A stretch of 64,000 nt of DNA from Streptomyces sp. NBRC 110035 (GCF_000829695.1 NZ_BBNN01000031.1:62947-126946), one strand, 5' to 3'; shown: positions 1-9,057, counted from the first letter of the stretch. Notes: generated by a model from the sequence alone, not told the origin. Translations and numbers: made by a program.

Positions 1-97
1 GCACGTCCCCGTGCGTTTCCCGCAGGTCTCCGGACCGCCGCCACGAAAGTCCCGTGGATTCCGGACGAGAGGGGATTTGCGCTTCTTCTGGGCATGA

Positions 98-473
98 TTG
101 ACGGATCATCGGCCGGCCGGTAGCACAGTCGCACCCGCAGGCCCTGCACGAGTCACCCGTCCGGCCCTGTGGCTCGTACGACCCGTCCCGCCCGATCGCC
201 CCCAGGAGACCGCGTTGCGAGGATCCCCCACCCGACCCGGCCCCTACCCGGAGGGGGTGCCCGCCCAGGAGGTGTCCCCGCTGCCCTACACGCTGCCGAA
301 GGGCCAGCAGTACGTCAACCGGGGGCGAGGTGCCCGGTGAGTACCTGTACGCGGTGGCCTTCGACCGGTCCTCGCACCAGGTGGTCAGGGGCAAGGAGCT
401 GTACCACCGGATCCAGTTCGGTCACCGGGTCGCCTTCGTGCGGGCGGCGGACGTGACGGTGAAGCAGGGGTAG
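98..473 (+). pseudogene. C-terminal remnant of a secreted amidase-like protein, frameshifted
   Basis: Two overlapping frames together give a conserved-looking tail. The first frame contains LPYTLPKGQQYVNRG and then runs into a stop at 338-340. The second frame continues as EVPGEYLYAVAFDRSS and VAFVRAADVTVKQG and stops at 471-473. A one-base change in the G run at about 321-325 would join them. The tail resembles the SH3-like C-terminus of Streptomyces N-acetylmuramoyl-L-alanine amidases, which is a recollection and not a search result. The first 40-60 residues of the upstream frame look non-coding, so the start is unknown and this is probably a fragment. Function is inferred only from the tail. 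Confidence 0.4.
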
Positions 474-540
474 CGGCGGCCGTCCCCGGCATCCGGTTCC
501 GTCCCTCGTTCCCGGCTTTCCCGCCGGCGGACGGGGCCGG

Positions 541-1038
541 TCAGCCCTGCTGGAACAGTTCGGCGGGCAGCGGCTTGAGGAGGGTGTACAGGTCGTCGGT
601 GATGGGGCGGTCCCAGGCGGCGATGGTGACCAGCACGTTGTCGCTGCGGTCGAACTGCACACAGGAGATCCGGCTCTCGGAGAGCTTCACCCGGCGCACG
701 ATGAGCAGGTTGTCGCCCTGCATGACGGGCACGTCCTCGGTGCCGACGACGGTGACCTCCTCTTCGTTCTCCAGCGCCAGCAGCAGCTGCGCGACCTCGA
801 AGGGGACCTCGCCCTCGGAAACCTCGCGGGCGGGGGAGCCCTCCGGCAGATTGCCGATGATCATCGCGGGGCCGCGGCCGCCGAACAGGTCGTAGCGCAG
901 GAAGACGCCCTGGCAGGTGCCGTCAGGGGCGGGCAGCAGCCCGGCGCCCAGGTTCCCGGGCCAGTCGCCGGGGTCCATGGCCAGTACGTCGAAGTCGGGT
1001 CCGGCGGGAGTGGCGCTGCGGCGGCGGAGGAACGACAT
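541..1038 (-). CDS. conserved hypothetical protein, 165 aa
   Basis: I do not recognise the family. The start at ATG 1038 (MSFLRRRS) is preferred over an upstream one at 1092, because the extra 18 residues are low complexity. The protein is acidic and has no signal peptide or membrane segment. The C-terminal half (about residues 80-160) has alternating hydrophobic and polar strands such as VLVTIAAWDRPITDDLYTLL, which suggests a compact beta-rich domain. It stands alone, convergent with nothing obvious, and lies upstream of the universal stress protein on the same strand with about 100 bases between them. Codon use is typical of real genes here, so it is probably expressed, but no function can be given. 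Confidence 0.7.
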   Translation of the reverse strand: MSFLRRRSATPAGPDFDVLAMDPGDWPGNLGAGLLPAPDGTCQGVFLRYDLFGGRGPAMIIGNLPEGSPAREVSEGEVPFEVAQLLLALENEEEVTVVGTEDVPVMQGDNLLIVRRVKLSESRISCVQFDRSDNVLVTIAAWDRPITDDLYTLLKPLPAELFQQG

Positions 1039-1141
1039 GCCGCCATGGTACGTGCCCGGAACCGCGGACGGACGGCCGGGCGACCCCGCCACGTCCGCCC
1101 GGTCGGGCCAGTGGCCGCCGTGGTGCCCGGCTCCCTCCGGA

Positions 1142-2041
1142 CTACTCCTCCGGGGGCGCCGGCGGAACCACCGCGACGGGGCTCGCCGCGTGGAGCAGGA
1201 CGGCCTGAGTGACGGAGCCCATCATGCGGGCCGGTGCCAGCAGGCGCCGCCGGTGGCGTCCCAGGACGACCAGACCGGCGCCCTGGGACGCCTCGACCAG
1301 GTGCCCGGCGGCGTCCCCGGGCAGCACCCGGACCTCGGCGGTGACCTCGGGGTGCCGTTCGCGGTGCGGGGCGAGGAAGCCATCGGCCAGGACGCGGGTC
1401 TCGTGCTCGACGGCGCCCTGGTCGATCTGCGGGGCGGGCATCTCCCCCGGCAGCATCCAGGTCTGCAGGGGCCACGGATAAGCGGCGACGACCCGGAGCA
1501 CGGCGCCACGCAGGGCAGCCTCACGGAAGGCGAAGGCCAGGGTGGCCTCGTCGGGGCTGTCGACGTTCACGCCGACGACGACCCCGGCTCCGGCGGGCTC
1601 GGCGGACGCGCCGGTGTCCCGTCCGGGCCGGGGCACCACGACGACGGGGCATTCGGCGTCCCGGGCCGCGGCAAGGGAGTGGGAACCGAGCAGCAGGCCG
1701 GCGAAGCCGCCGCGGCCCCGGGAGCCGAGCACCAGCAGCTGCGCGGTGGCCCCCTGTTCGGGCAGGACGGCACCGGGAGCACCGTCCAGGGCCACGAAGT
1801 CGACGGCCGGCAGGCCGGTCCGTCCCTCCAGCAGGCCTCGGACCAGAGCGATGACCGGATCGTCCTCGGGGGCGGGTGGTCCGGCGGGCCCCTCCTCGGG
1901 CCGGCCCCGGAGGGCGTACTGACGTACGTGCGCCACCCGCAGCGGAGCCTCGCGCCGGTGTGCGGCGTCGAGGGCCCACTCCAGGGCGCGCAGACTGTCG
2001 TCCGAACCGTCGACCGCCGCGACGACCGGCTGGGTGCTCAT
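1142..2041 (-). CDS. universal stress protein, tandem UspA domains
   Basis: This 299-aa protein has two UspA domains. Domain 1 begins PVVAAVDGSDDSLRALEWA. It ends with the nucleotide-binding loop GSRGRGGFAGLLLGSHS followed by CPVVVV. Domain 2 begins VVVGVNVDSPDEATLAFAF and ends with a degenerate loop GRHRRRLLAPARMMGSVT. Tandem Usp proteins bind ATP and are cytosolic stress or dormancy factors in actinobacteria. The start at ATG 2041 is chosen because the Usp fold begins five residues later and GTGAGG lies just upstream; the longer frame to 2176 adds only low-complexity sequence. It is the first of four intact Usp genes in the window. Confidence 0.93.
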   Translation of the reverse strand: MSTQPVVAAVDGSDDSLRALEWALDAAHRREAPLRVAHVRQYALRGRPEEGPAGPPAPEDDPVIALVRGLLEGRTGLPAVDFVALDGAPGAVLPEQGATAQLLVLGSRGRGGFAGLLLGSHSLAAARDAECPVVVVPRPGRDTGASAEPAGAGVVVGVNVDSPDEATLAFAFREAALRGAVLRVVAAYPWPLQTWMLPGEMPAPQIDQGAVEHETRVLADGFLAPHRERHPEVTAEVRVLPGDAAGHLVEASQGAGLVVLGRHRRRLLAPARMMGSVTQAVLLHAASPVAVVPPAPPEE

Positions 2042-2222
2042 GGGGTTCCTCACTTCCGGACCACGGCCCTCACGTTCCCGGGCCGGCCTGGCTCGGGGCC
2101 CGGTCCCGGAAGGGTATCCCCGGTCATGTGTCCAGAAGATCGGCGACGACACCTGTCCGGCTGCCCTTCCGCTCACCGGCCGGCGGGTCCGGGCCCGCGC
2201 CGCGAAGCCGTACGCCTCCGGC

Positions 2223-2465
2223 TCACGTCAGGTCGAACTCCCCCTCCCGGGCTCCCGACACGAAGGCGCCCCATTCGGCCGGGGTGAAGATCAGGGAAGG
2301 GCTCTGTGGGCGGCCACTGTTCCGCATGGCGATGAAGCCCTCCACGAAGGCGATCTGGACATCCCCCAGACCCCGGCTGCTGGACTGCCACTGTGCGTTG
2401 CTCAGATCCAGGTCGGGCTTGTCCCAGCCGGTGAGCGGTCGCTGCTGGGTGGTGCTTTCGGCCAC
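2223..2465 (-). CDS. DUF397 domain protein
   Basis: This 80-aa protein has the DUF397 pattern: a W followed by an S-rich strand (AQWQSSSRG), then VEGFIAMRNSGRPQSPSLIFTPAEWGAFVSGAREGEFD. DUF397 proteins in Streptomyces normally sit beside an XRE-family regulator and act with it in developmental and regulatory pairs, such as BldB-related systems. No XRE gene is adjacent here, so this copy is an orphan. The final GEFDLT is the usual DUF397 ending, so it appears complete. Confidence 0.9.
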   Translation of the reverse strand: MAESTTQQRPLTGWDKPDLDLSNAQWQSSSRGLGDVQIAFVEGFIAMRNSGRPQSPSLIFTPAEWGAFVSGAREGEFDLT

Positions 2466-2998
2466 GTCCGTGCTCCTCCCGATTTCCGTCGTCCGCGGCC
2501 AGCCTAGCCATCGGTTCCGGCCGCCGACAGGTCATGCGAGGAGTCGCTTTCCCCGGGGTGGCGCGGGCGGTTCGGGAGACGGGGCCGGCCGCCCACCAGC
2601 CGCATGGGGGAGAGGGGACACCGCCGGACACATTGCCGGGAAGACCCCCGCGGGGTCCGGCGGCCCCGCCCGGTGGGCGGGGAGCCGCGTCCGGTGGGCG
2701 GGGAGCCGCGTCCGGTGACGGTCGAGCAGGCCCTCGCCTTCCCTTCGGACGTGGCCGTGGTCCAGGGCCGGACGGGCGCGGCGCGACCGTCACCGGAGGA
2801 GGTCCCCGGCCCGCTGTCGGGACCGTCGGTCCTCCGACGGCGGACTCCGGGCGGCGGAGTCCGCCCCGCGCGGTCGGGACCACGGGCTCCGGACCGCGCG
2901 GTTGAACGCGGAATGGCGTGTGAACGTACTGGTGGGGGCAGGCCCGTTCACGGGCCCGGTGTGCCATGCCCTCGTAGTACCGCGCGGAAGGACCCCGG
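2466..2998. other. intergenic stretch without a convincing gene
   Basis: About 530 bases separate the orphan DUF397 gene and the sulfatase gene. Open frames exist on both strands but are proline/glycine/arginine-rich and show no conserved motif. The only structure I can point to is the 21-base tandem duplication at 2670-2711. The promoter of the sulfatase gene should lie in the last 100 bases. Confidence 0.5.
2670..2711. repeat. 21-bp perfect tandem duplication
   Basis: The unit beginning CCGGTGGGCGGGGAGCC occurs twice head to tail (2670-2690 and 2691-2711), and a partial third copy starts with CCGGTGA. It lies in the non-coding stretch before the sulfatase gene and most likely arose by replication slippage. 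No function is implied. Confidence 0.9.
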
Positions 2999-4858
2999 GT
3001 GCAGCTCTTCACACGCTCCCGTCAGCTGTCGGACCACACCGGGAGCGGAGCGGACCCGGCCGACGGTCCGGCCGGAACCACCGGCCACCCCGCCGCCGCC
3101 CCCGCCGGCACTCCCGGGCCCTCCGAGCAGGCCCCGGACGGCCAGGCAGCCACACGGCGGGACCGCTGGCGCCCCGGCCACCCCCGCGCGGCCCGTGCCG
3201 TCACCGTCGGGACGACCGTCCTGGCCGGAGGGCTGCTGCTGTTCGCGCTCCTCGTACCGAACCGCGTGGAGCGGCTGTCCCTCGAGTCGTTCTTCCGCAT
3301 CCCGGCCGAGGGCGTCCTGCTGGCGACGCTGCTGCTCGCGCTGCCGCCGAGGCCCCGGCGGATCACGGCGGTGGTCTCGGGCGTCCTCCTCGGTCTGCTC
3401 ACCGTCCTGAAGATGGTGGACATGGGGTTCTACCAGGTGCTGGCCCGGCCGTTCGACCTGGTGCTCGACTGGATCCTGCTCGACGACGCGGCCGAGTTCG
3501 TCCGGGAGTCGTTCGGCCGGGGCGGGCAGATCCTCGCCGTGATCGGAGTGGTCGTCCTGTTCGTCGCCCTGCTGGTGCTGATGACGCTGGCGGCGGTGCG
3601 GATCACGAACCTGATGGTCCGCCACCGTGCGTCCGCCGCCCGCACCACCCTGGTCCTGGGCGTCGCATGGATCACCTGTGTCACCCTGGGCGTGCAGATC
3701 ACCGGTGTCCCGCTCGCCACCAAGGGCAACGCGGAGATGCTGGGCAACCGCCTGGAGCAGGTGCGCGCGGGGCTCGGGGACGCGCGGGTCTTCGAGCAGC
3801 AGGCCGCCGTCGACGCCTTCGCCGACACTCCGCCGGACCAGTTGTTCACCGGGCTGCGCGGCAAGGACGTCCTGTTCACCTTCGTCGAGAGCTACGGCCG
3901 GGTGGCGATCGACGATCCGGCGATGGCGGAGCCGATCGGCGCGGTGCTGAAGGAGGGCACCGGTTCCCTGAAGGCCGCCGGTTTCGAGTCGCGCAGCGGC
4001 TGGCTCAGGTCGCCGGTGACGGGCGCGGGCAGCTGGCTCGCCCACTCCACCTTCCTGTCCGGTCTGTGGATCAAGAACCAGCAGCGCTACCGCAGCCTCA
4101 CCACCAGCGACCGCATGACCCTCACCAGCTACTTCCGCAAGGCCGGCGACTGGCGCACCGTCGGCATCGTGCCCGGGGTGCGGCGGGCCTGGCCGGAGGG
4201 CAAGTACTTCGGCCTGGACCACATCTACGACTCCGAGCACCTCGGTTACCAGGGCCCGTACTTCAGCTGGACGCCGGTGCCCGACCAGTTCAGCATGGAG
4301 GCCTTCGAGCGCCTGGAGCACGGCAGGAAGGACCGTGGGCCGATCATGGCGGAGATCATCCTCGCCTCCAGCCACAACCCGTGGTCCCCCAACGCCCGCA
4401 TGATCGACTGGGACGAGCTCGGCGACGGCTCCGTGTTCCACGAGATCAAGGAGGAGGGCACCGACCCCGCGGAGGTCTGGCAGGCCCCGGAGAAGGTGCG
4501 CACCGAGTACCGCAAGTCCATCGAGTACTCGCTGCGCAGCCTGACCGAGTGGATGGAGCGGTACGGCGACGAGGACACGGTCCTGGTCTTTCTCGGCGAC
4601 CACCAGCCGGTACCGACCGTCACCGCCGGCAGCACCGGCAAGGACGTGCCGGTCACGATCGTCGCCCGCGACGCGAAGGTCCTGGACCGGGTGGCCGACT
4701 GGAACTGGACCGACGGCCTCAAGCCCGCGCCCGACGCCCCGACCTGGGGGATGGACGAGTTCCGCGACCGCTTCATGACCGCGTACGGGCCGCAGGGGGG
4801 CAAGGGCAGTGGTGGAAGCCGCGGCGGGAGCGGTGGCTCGTCCGTCCCCACCGGCTGA
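2999..4858 (+). CDS. membrane sulfatase / LTA synthase-like phosphotransferase
   Basis: This 619-aa protein starts at GTG 2999. A proline-rich cytoplasmic N-terminus is followed by about five hydrophobic segments (near residues 69-86, 104-116, 122-140, 177-201 and 215-235). A large extracytoplasmic alkaline-phosphatase-superfamily domain follows. The domain opens with LFTFVESYGR, where the LtaS family has its metal-binding ESLR-type motif. Near its end is VLVFLGDHQPVPT, the conserved metal-ligand GDH. There is no C-x-P-x-R formylglycine motif, so a true sulfatase role is unlikely; a phosphoglycerol or phosphoethanolamine transferase acting on envelope polymers fits better. The tail is a Gly/Ser linker. 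It stands alone. Confidence 0.8.
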   Translation: MQLFTRSRQLSDHTGSGADPADGPAGTTGHPAAAPAGTPGPSEQAPDGQAATRRDRWRPGHPRAARAVTVGTTVLAGGLLLFALLVPNRVERLSLESFFRIPAEGVLLATLLLALPPRPRRITAVVSGVLLGLLTVLKMVDMGFYQVLARPFDLVLDWILLDDAAEFVRESFGRGGQILAVIGVVVLFVALLVLMTLAAVRITNLMVRHRASAARTTLVLGVAWITCVTLGVQITGVPLATKGNAEMLGNRLEQVRAGLGDARVFEQQAAVDAFADTPPDQLFTGLRGKDVLFTFVESYGRVAIDDPAMAEPIGAVLKEGTGSLKAAGFESRSGWLRSPVTGAGSWLAHSTFLSGLWIKNQQRYRSLTTSDRMTLTSYFRKAGDWRTVGIVPGVRRAWPEGKYFGLDHIYDSEHLGYQGPYFSWTPVPDQFSMEAFERLEHGRKDRGPIMAEIILASSHNPWSPNARMIDWDELGDGSVFHEIKEEGTDPAEVWQAPEKVRTEYRKSIEYSLRSLTEWMERYGDEDTVLVFLGDHQPVPTVTAGSTGKDVPVTIVARDAKVLDRVADWNWTDGLKPAPDAPTWGMDEFRDRFMTAYGPQGGKGSGGSRGGSGGSSVPTG

Positions 4859-4986
4859 GCGGAGGCCTCCCGGCCCCGCCCCGCTCCCCTCTTCTCCCCC
4901 GTTCACGACGTCCCCGGCGCGCGGAAGAAGTATGCGGCGGGCCTTGCCCCGGGCGGGGTCGGACTGGATTACTGATGCCTGCGGGA

Positions 4987-5006
4987 GCGACCGAATGATC
5001 GGTCGC
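4987..5006. promoter_or_regulatory. perfect inverted repeat, probable TetR-type operator of paaK
   Basis: GCGACCGA-ATGA-TCGGTCGC has 8-base perfect arms around a 4-base centre. It lies 52 bases upstream of the preferred paaK start. The shape and the ACCGA/TCGGT core resemble operators of TetR-family regulators of phenylacetate and acyl-CoA metabolism (PaaR-like). No tetR gene is in the window, so the regulator would act in trans. Confidence 0.6.
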
Positions 5007-5058
5007 CCGTATTGACCCGACGGACGCGACGGACGCGATGAGCGAGGGGAAGTTCCTG

Positions 5059-6357
5059 ATGGCTCAGGCGGGGGACCTGCTCGACCCGGCGGAACGGCTC
5101 GGCGTGGAGGAACTGCGGGCGCTCCAGCTGGAGCGGCTGCGGGCTTCCTTGCGGCAGGCCTACGACCATGTGCCTTTCTACCGGGCGTCGTTCGACGGGG
5201 CGGGCGTCCACCCGGACGACTGCCGCTCCCTCGCCGACCTGTCCCGGTTCCCGTTCACCACCAAGGCGGACCTGCGGGATCACTACCCGTACGGGATGTT
5301 CGCCGTACCACGCGAACGGATCCGCCGTCTGCACGCCTCCAGCGGGACCACCGGACGACCCACGGTCGTCGGCTACACCGAGGGCGACCTGTCCATGTGG
5401 GCGGACGTCGTGGCCCGTTCGATCCGCGCGGCGGGCGGCCGGCCCGGGGACACGGTGCATGTGGCCTACGGCTACGGGCTGTTCACCGGCGGACTGGGCG
5501 CCCACTACGGCGCGGAGCGGCTCGGCTGCACGGTGATTCCCGCATCCGGCGGCATGACGGCCCGGCAGGTGCAGCTGATCCAGGACCTGAAGCCCGCGGT
5601 GATCATGGTGACGCCGTCCTACATGCTCACCCTGCTCGACGAGTTCGAGCGGCAGCGCGTCGATCCGCGCGGCACGTCCCTGCGTGTGGGGATCTTCGGC
5701 GCCGAGCCCTGGACGGAGCGGATGCGGCAGGAGATCGAGGAGCGGTTCGCCATCGACGCCGTCGACATGTACGGGCTGTCGGAGGTCGTCGGACCGGGTG
5801 TCGCACAGGAGTGCGTGGAGACCAAGGACGGACTGCACCTCTGGGAGGACCACTTCCTCCCGGAGGTCGTCGACCCCGTCACCGGCGGGGTACTGCCGGA
5901 GGGCGAGCGGGGCGAACTGGTCTTCACCTCGCTCACCAAGGAGGCGATGCCGATCGTGCGGTACCGGACACGCGACCTGACCCGGCTGCTGCCGGGGACC
6001 GCGCGGGCGGCGTTCCGGCGGATGGAGAAGGTCACCGGCCGCAGCGACGACATGGTGATCCTGCGCGGAGTGAACCTCTTCCCCACCCAGATCGAGGAGA
6101 TCGTGCTGCGCACACCGGGTGTGGCGCCGCACTTCCAGCTCCGGCTCACCCGGGAGGGCCGGATGGACGCCCTCACGGTCCGCGCCGAGGCACGGCCGGA
6201 CGCGGACACCGCCACCCGCGCGGCGGCGGCCCGGTCCGTCGAGGCGGCCGTGAAGGACGGCATCGGGGTGTCGGTCGGGGTGGAGATCGTCGATCCGGAG
6301 ACGCTGGAGCGGTCGGTGGGCAAGATCCGGCGGATCGTGGACCTGCGTCCGCGCTGA
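5059..6357 (+). CDS. paaK: phenylacetate-CoA ligase
   Basis: This 432-aa AMP-forming ligase activates phenylacetate to phenylacetyl-CoA. The adenylate-forming P-loop SSGTTGRPTVVGYT begins near residue 94. The PaaK signatures YGYGLFTGGLGAHYG, DMYGLSEVVGPGV and RSDDMVILRGVNLFPTQIE follow in order, and the length matches the family. ATG 5059 is preferred because GAGGGGA lies at the right distance; the ATG at 5038 has no ribosome site. No other paa degradation gene is near, so it may serve as a stand-alone aryl-CoA ligase. The inverted repeat at 4987-5006 suggests control by a TetR-type repressor. A 16-base hairpin follows the stop. Confidence 0.93.
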   Translation: MAQAGDLLDPAERLGVEELRALQLERLRASLRQAYDHVPFYRASFDGAGVHPDDCRSLADLSRFPFTTKADLRDHYPYGMFAVPRERIRRLHASSGTTGRPTVVGYTEGDLSMWADVVARSIRAAGGRPGDTVHVAYGYGLFTGGLGAHYGAERLGCTVIPASGGMTARQVQLIQDLKPAVIMVTPSYMLTLLDEFERQRVDPRGTSLRVGIFGAEPWTERMRQEIEERFAIDAVDMYGLSEVVGPGVAQECVETKDGLHLWEDHFLPEVVDPVTGGVLPEGERGELVFTSLTKEAMPIVRYRTRDLTRLLPGTARAAFRRMEKVTGRSDDMVILRGVNLFPTQIEEIVLRTPGVAPHFQLRLTREGRMDALTVRAEARPDADTATRAAAARSVEAAVKDGIGVSVGVEIVDPETLERSVGKIRRIVDLRPR

Positions 6358-6370
6358 GCCGCGCCGCCTC

Positions 6371-6386
6371 GCACCCGGCCGGGTGC
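6371..6386. terminator. hairpin after paaK
   Basis: GCACCCGGCCGGGTGC is a perfect 16-base inverted repeat starting 14 bases after the paaK stop. It separates paaK from the convergent acyl-CoA ligase remnant. No T-run follows, as is usual in Streptomyces. Confidence 0.5.
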
Positions 6387-6391
6387 CGCGC

Positions 6392-6689
6392 TCACCCGGT
6401 GAAACGGTCGCGCAGCTCCCGCTTGAGGATCTTCCCGCCGGCGTTGCGCGGCAACCGGTCCACGAAGAGCACACTTCAGATAGGCGTCGGAGTTGTGTCC
6501 GTAGGCACCGGCCCGGTCGCCGAGGGAGGGGCGCGCGCCGAGCAGGACGCTCGCCGCGCGGGAGACGGCGGTGTCCAGCGCCTCGTACGTCCAGGTGCGG
6601 TCGCCGTACTCGACGGCGACCCGCGCCGGAGTGCGGCGGGCGCTGCGTCGCAGGAGTCCGTCGACCGTGCCGGCGCGTCCGGGCGCCAT
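6392..6689 (-). pseudogene. acyl-CoA synthetase stub with the middle deleted
   Basis: Both ends of an AMP-dependent acyl-CoA synthetase survive and the roughly 400-residue middle is missing. The N-terminal part, from ATG 6689, reads TVDGLLRRSARRTP, then VAVEYGDRTWTYEALD and GHNSDAYLKC. At about 6471-6478 the frame changes. The other frame then gives VLFVDRLPRNAGGKILKREL and ends RDRFTG at 6392-6394, which is the classic C-terminal GK-containing tail of these enzymes. The product cannot be an enzyme. The break is an internal deletion plus a frameshift. It is convergent with paaK and was perhaps once a related CoA-ligase gene. Confidence 0.85.
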
Positions 6690-7180
6690 GGAAGTCGATC
6701 CTCGGTTCACCGGCCGGGGAGGTCAAGACACCGGGCCGGCCGGCGGCAGGCCGCGCGAACGGTCCGGCTCACGCCCCCCGATCGGTGAGGACACCCGCTG
6801 TCACCCCCGGCCGCCCCTCACCCCGGTGATGCCGGGAGGCACGATGCGTTGACGTCCGAACTCGCCGTACTCCAGTGACCGGCCCCGGCTGTTCCCGGGT
6901 GAGCCGTGGGTGACGTCGCGCTTCCGCGAGAAGGACATCCGGTCCTCGCCGGAGCTGAAGGCGGTCCGCGTGCGCGAGCGTCGACGCGCACGGGCCCGTC
7001 CGGTGGTGAGCGGCCGTCGCACCGGGCGGGTCCCGCTTCCCGGCCGGGCCGGTTCGACGGCGCGGCCCCGCACGCCCCATTGACACATCCCGCACCTGAC
7101 AGGAAAGTTTCACCCCGCAAGGCGATCCCGAAAGAATCTTTCAGGCCGCCGGCCGCGGCCACGACACGGGAGGAACCCCC
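6690..7180. other. intergenic stretch with a possible unrecognised gene tail
   Basis: No confident gene lies between the acyl-CoA synthetase stub and the secreted hydrolase. On the + strand an open frame from about 6853 to the stop at 7081-7083 reads LFPGEPWVTSRFREKDIRSS, with normal-looking charge patterning but no start codon. It may be the C-terminal remnant of a lost gene. I could not assign it. Confidence 0.35.
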
Positions 7181-9025
7181 ATGGTGGACGACGGGTCGAG
7201 TGCGGACACAGCTGAGACCGGTATCACACGCCGTCGGCTCGGCGGTCGTGCACTGGCCTTGGGCGGCGCCCTGGCCTTCGCCTCCCTCCCGGCCGGTCCG
7301 GCCGCGACCGCTTCACCGCCTTCGGCGACATCGGCGGCCGGGGCGGCGGGTGGTGGCGGGCACCCGACTCTGCGGCACGGGTCGGCCCGGCGAGCCGGAC
7401 TGCTCGCCGGCCATCTGGACCAACTCGTCACCGACGCAGAGGCGTTCCTCCGCCCGCCGCCCGAACACCCCTGGTACGCGGGTGCGGTGCTGCTCGCCGG
7501 ACGCGGCGGCACCGTGGCCCTGCACCGGCCCATCGGCATGGCGGTGCGCTACCGGGCGTACGACGAGAAGACCGGCACCGGCGTCGAGTTCCCGGCGGAC
7601 CGGCAGATCCCCATGACCGAGGACACCGTCTTCGACCTGGCCTCGGTGTCGAAGCTGTTCACCTCCGTCCTCGCGGTGCAGCAGATCGAGCGGGGCGCGC
7701 TGGAACTGGAGGCGACCGTCGCCTCGTACCTGCCGGAGTTCGGCCGGGCCGGCAAGGAGGGCGTGACGCTCCGTCATCTGCTCACGCACACCTCGGGTTT
7801 CCGTGCCTGGATCCCGCTCTACCGGGCGCCGACCCACGCGGAGCGTGTCCGGCTCGTCCTCGACGAGGCACCCGCCGTCCCGCCCGGAGCGGCGTACCTG
7901 TACTCGGACCTGAACCTGATCTCGCTCCAGCTGGTGCTCGAGAAGGTCACCGGCCGCACCCTGGACGTCCTCCTGCGGGACGAGATCACCGGCCCGCTGG
8001 GCATGGACCGCACCCGCTACAACCCGCCCGCCTCGTGGAAGCCGGGGATCGCCGCCACCGAGGACGCCCGCCCGCCCTGGTCCGGCCTCGACCGGGGGCT
8101 GGTGTGGGGCGAGGTGCACGACGAGAACGCCTACAGCCTGGACGGGGTCGCCGGCCACGCGGGCGTGTTCTCCTGCGCCTGGGACCTGGCGGTCCTCGGG
8201 CGGGCCCTGCTCAACGGCGGCGGCTACGGCCGGGCACGCATCCTGGGACCGGAGTCGGTGGAGCTGATGTTCACCGACTTCAACACCGGCTTTCCCGGGG
8301 ACGAGCACGGTCTGGGCTTCGAGCTCCACCAGCACTGGTACATGGGCGCGATGGCCACTCCGCGCACGGCGGGCCACACCGGGTTCACCGGTACCTCGCT
8401 GGTGCTCGACCCGACGACCGACTCGTTCCTCGTCGTTCTGGGCAACTCGGTTCATCCGGTCCGCAGTTGGCGCTCCGGCTCGGCTCCCCGGGTGGCCGCC
8501 GCGAACCAGCTGGCCCGCGCGGTGCCGGTCGGGCCGGCACCGGGGCGGGGAGGGCGGGACGGGCGGACGTCCTGGTTCTCCGGGATGGCCGGCTCGACGA
8601 CGGCGACGCTCACGCTGCCCGCGCTGGACACGTCGTCCGGCGACGCACGGCTGCACTGTGCGCTGTGGTGGGACACCGAGCCGCACGCCGACCTCCTCGC
8701 CCTGGAGGCCACGACGGACGGCGGTACGGCCTGGCAGCCGGTGCCGTTCGTCACCGAGCGCCGGGGCAAGGCGCCCGAGCAGCATGCGGCGGGCACCGCG
8801 ACGGGCTGGTCGGGCCGGGTCTGGCACGGCCTCACGGCCGCCCTGCCCACCGCGCGGAGCCTCACCCTGCGCTGGCGGTACGCGACGGACCGGCTGTATG
8901 TCGGGCGCGGAGCCTACGTGGACGGAATGCGTGTCCGGGCGGGCGGCCGCGTTCTGTTCGACGAGGCTCGTCCGGCGGACGCGGCACGGGTGCGCGCGGC
9001 GGGGTGGACCCGGTCCGCCGACTGA
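7181..9025 (+). CDS. Tat-exported serine hydrolase, class C beta-lactamase family
   Basis: This 614-aa protein starts at ATG 7181 behind a good GGGAGGA site. The N-terminus carries a twin-arginine signal (TRRRLGG followed by an Ala/Leu stretch, residues 17-45). The beta-lactamase/PBP4-like domain spans about residues 90-430. Its motifs are SVSK (Ser155 and Lys158, the S-x-x-K pair), YSD at 241-243 and HTGFTG near 395. The region after about residue 460 is an added beta-rich domain of some 150 residues (FSGMAGSTTATLTLPALD). That domain suggests a secreted esterase or peptidase that binds a surface polymer, not an antibiotic-resistance enzyme. It is monocistronic. Confidence 0.85.
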   Translation: MVDDGSSADTAETGITRRRLGGRALALGGALAFASLPAGPAATASPPSATSAAGAAGGGGHPTLRHGSARRAGLLAGHLDQLVTDAEAFLRPPPEHPWYAGAVLLAGRGGTVALHRPIGMAVRYRAYDEKTGTGVEFPADRQIPMTEDTVFDLASVSKLFTSVLAVQQIERGALELEATVASYLPEFGRAGKEGVTLRHLLTHTSGFRAWIPLYRAPTHAERVRLVLDEAPAVPPGAAYLYSDLNLISLQLVLEKVTGRTLDVLLRDEITGPLGMDRTRYNPPASWKPGIAATEDARPPWSGLDRGLVWGEVHDENAYSLDGVAGHAGVFSCAWDLAVLGRALLNGGGYGRARILGPESVELMFTDFNTGFPGDEHGLGFELHQHWYMGAMATPRTAGHTGFTGTSLVLDPTTDSFLVVLGNSVHPVRSWRSGSAPRVAAANQLARAVPVGPAPGRGGRDGRTSWFSGMAGSTTATLTLPALDTSSGDARLHCALWWDTEPHADLLALEATTDGGTAWQPVPFVTERRGKAPEQHAAGTATGWSGRVWHGLTAALPTARSLTLRWRYATDRLYVGRGAYVDGMRVRAGGRVLFDEARPADAARVRAAGWTRSAD

Positions 9026-9057
9026 ACGCCCCGCGCGTCCCCGGTCCGGTCGCCCCG

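Noticed and set aside
2670..2711. Tandem repeat considered as a CRISPR array
   Set aside because: It has two contiguous units and no spacers.
2902..4998. Long overlapping frame across the sulfatase gene
   Set aside because: It mirrors the GC pattern of the real gene, has no family motif and lacks a proper ribosome site.
4969..6726. Long antisense open frame opposite paaK, 585 aa
   Set aside because: It is rich in Arg, Gly and Pro with no motif, and paaK on the other strand has the full family signature. Such frames are expected at this GC content.
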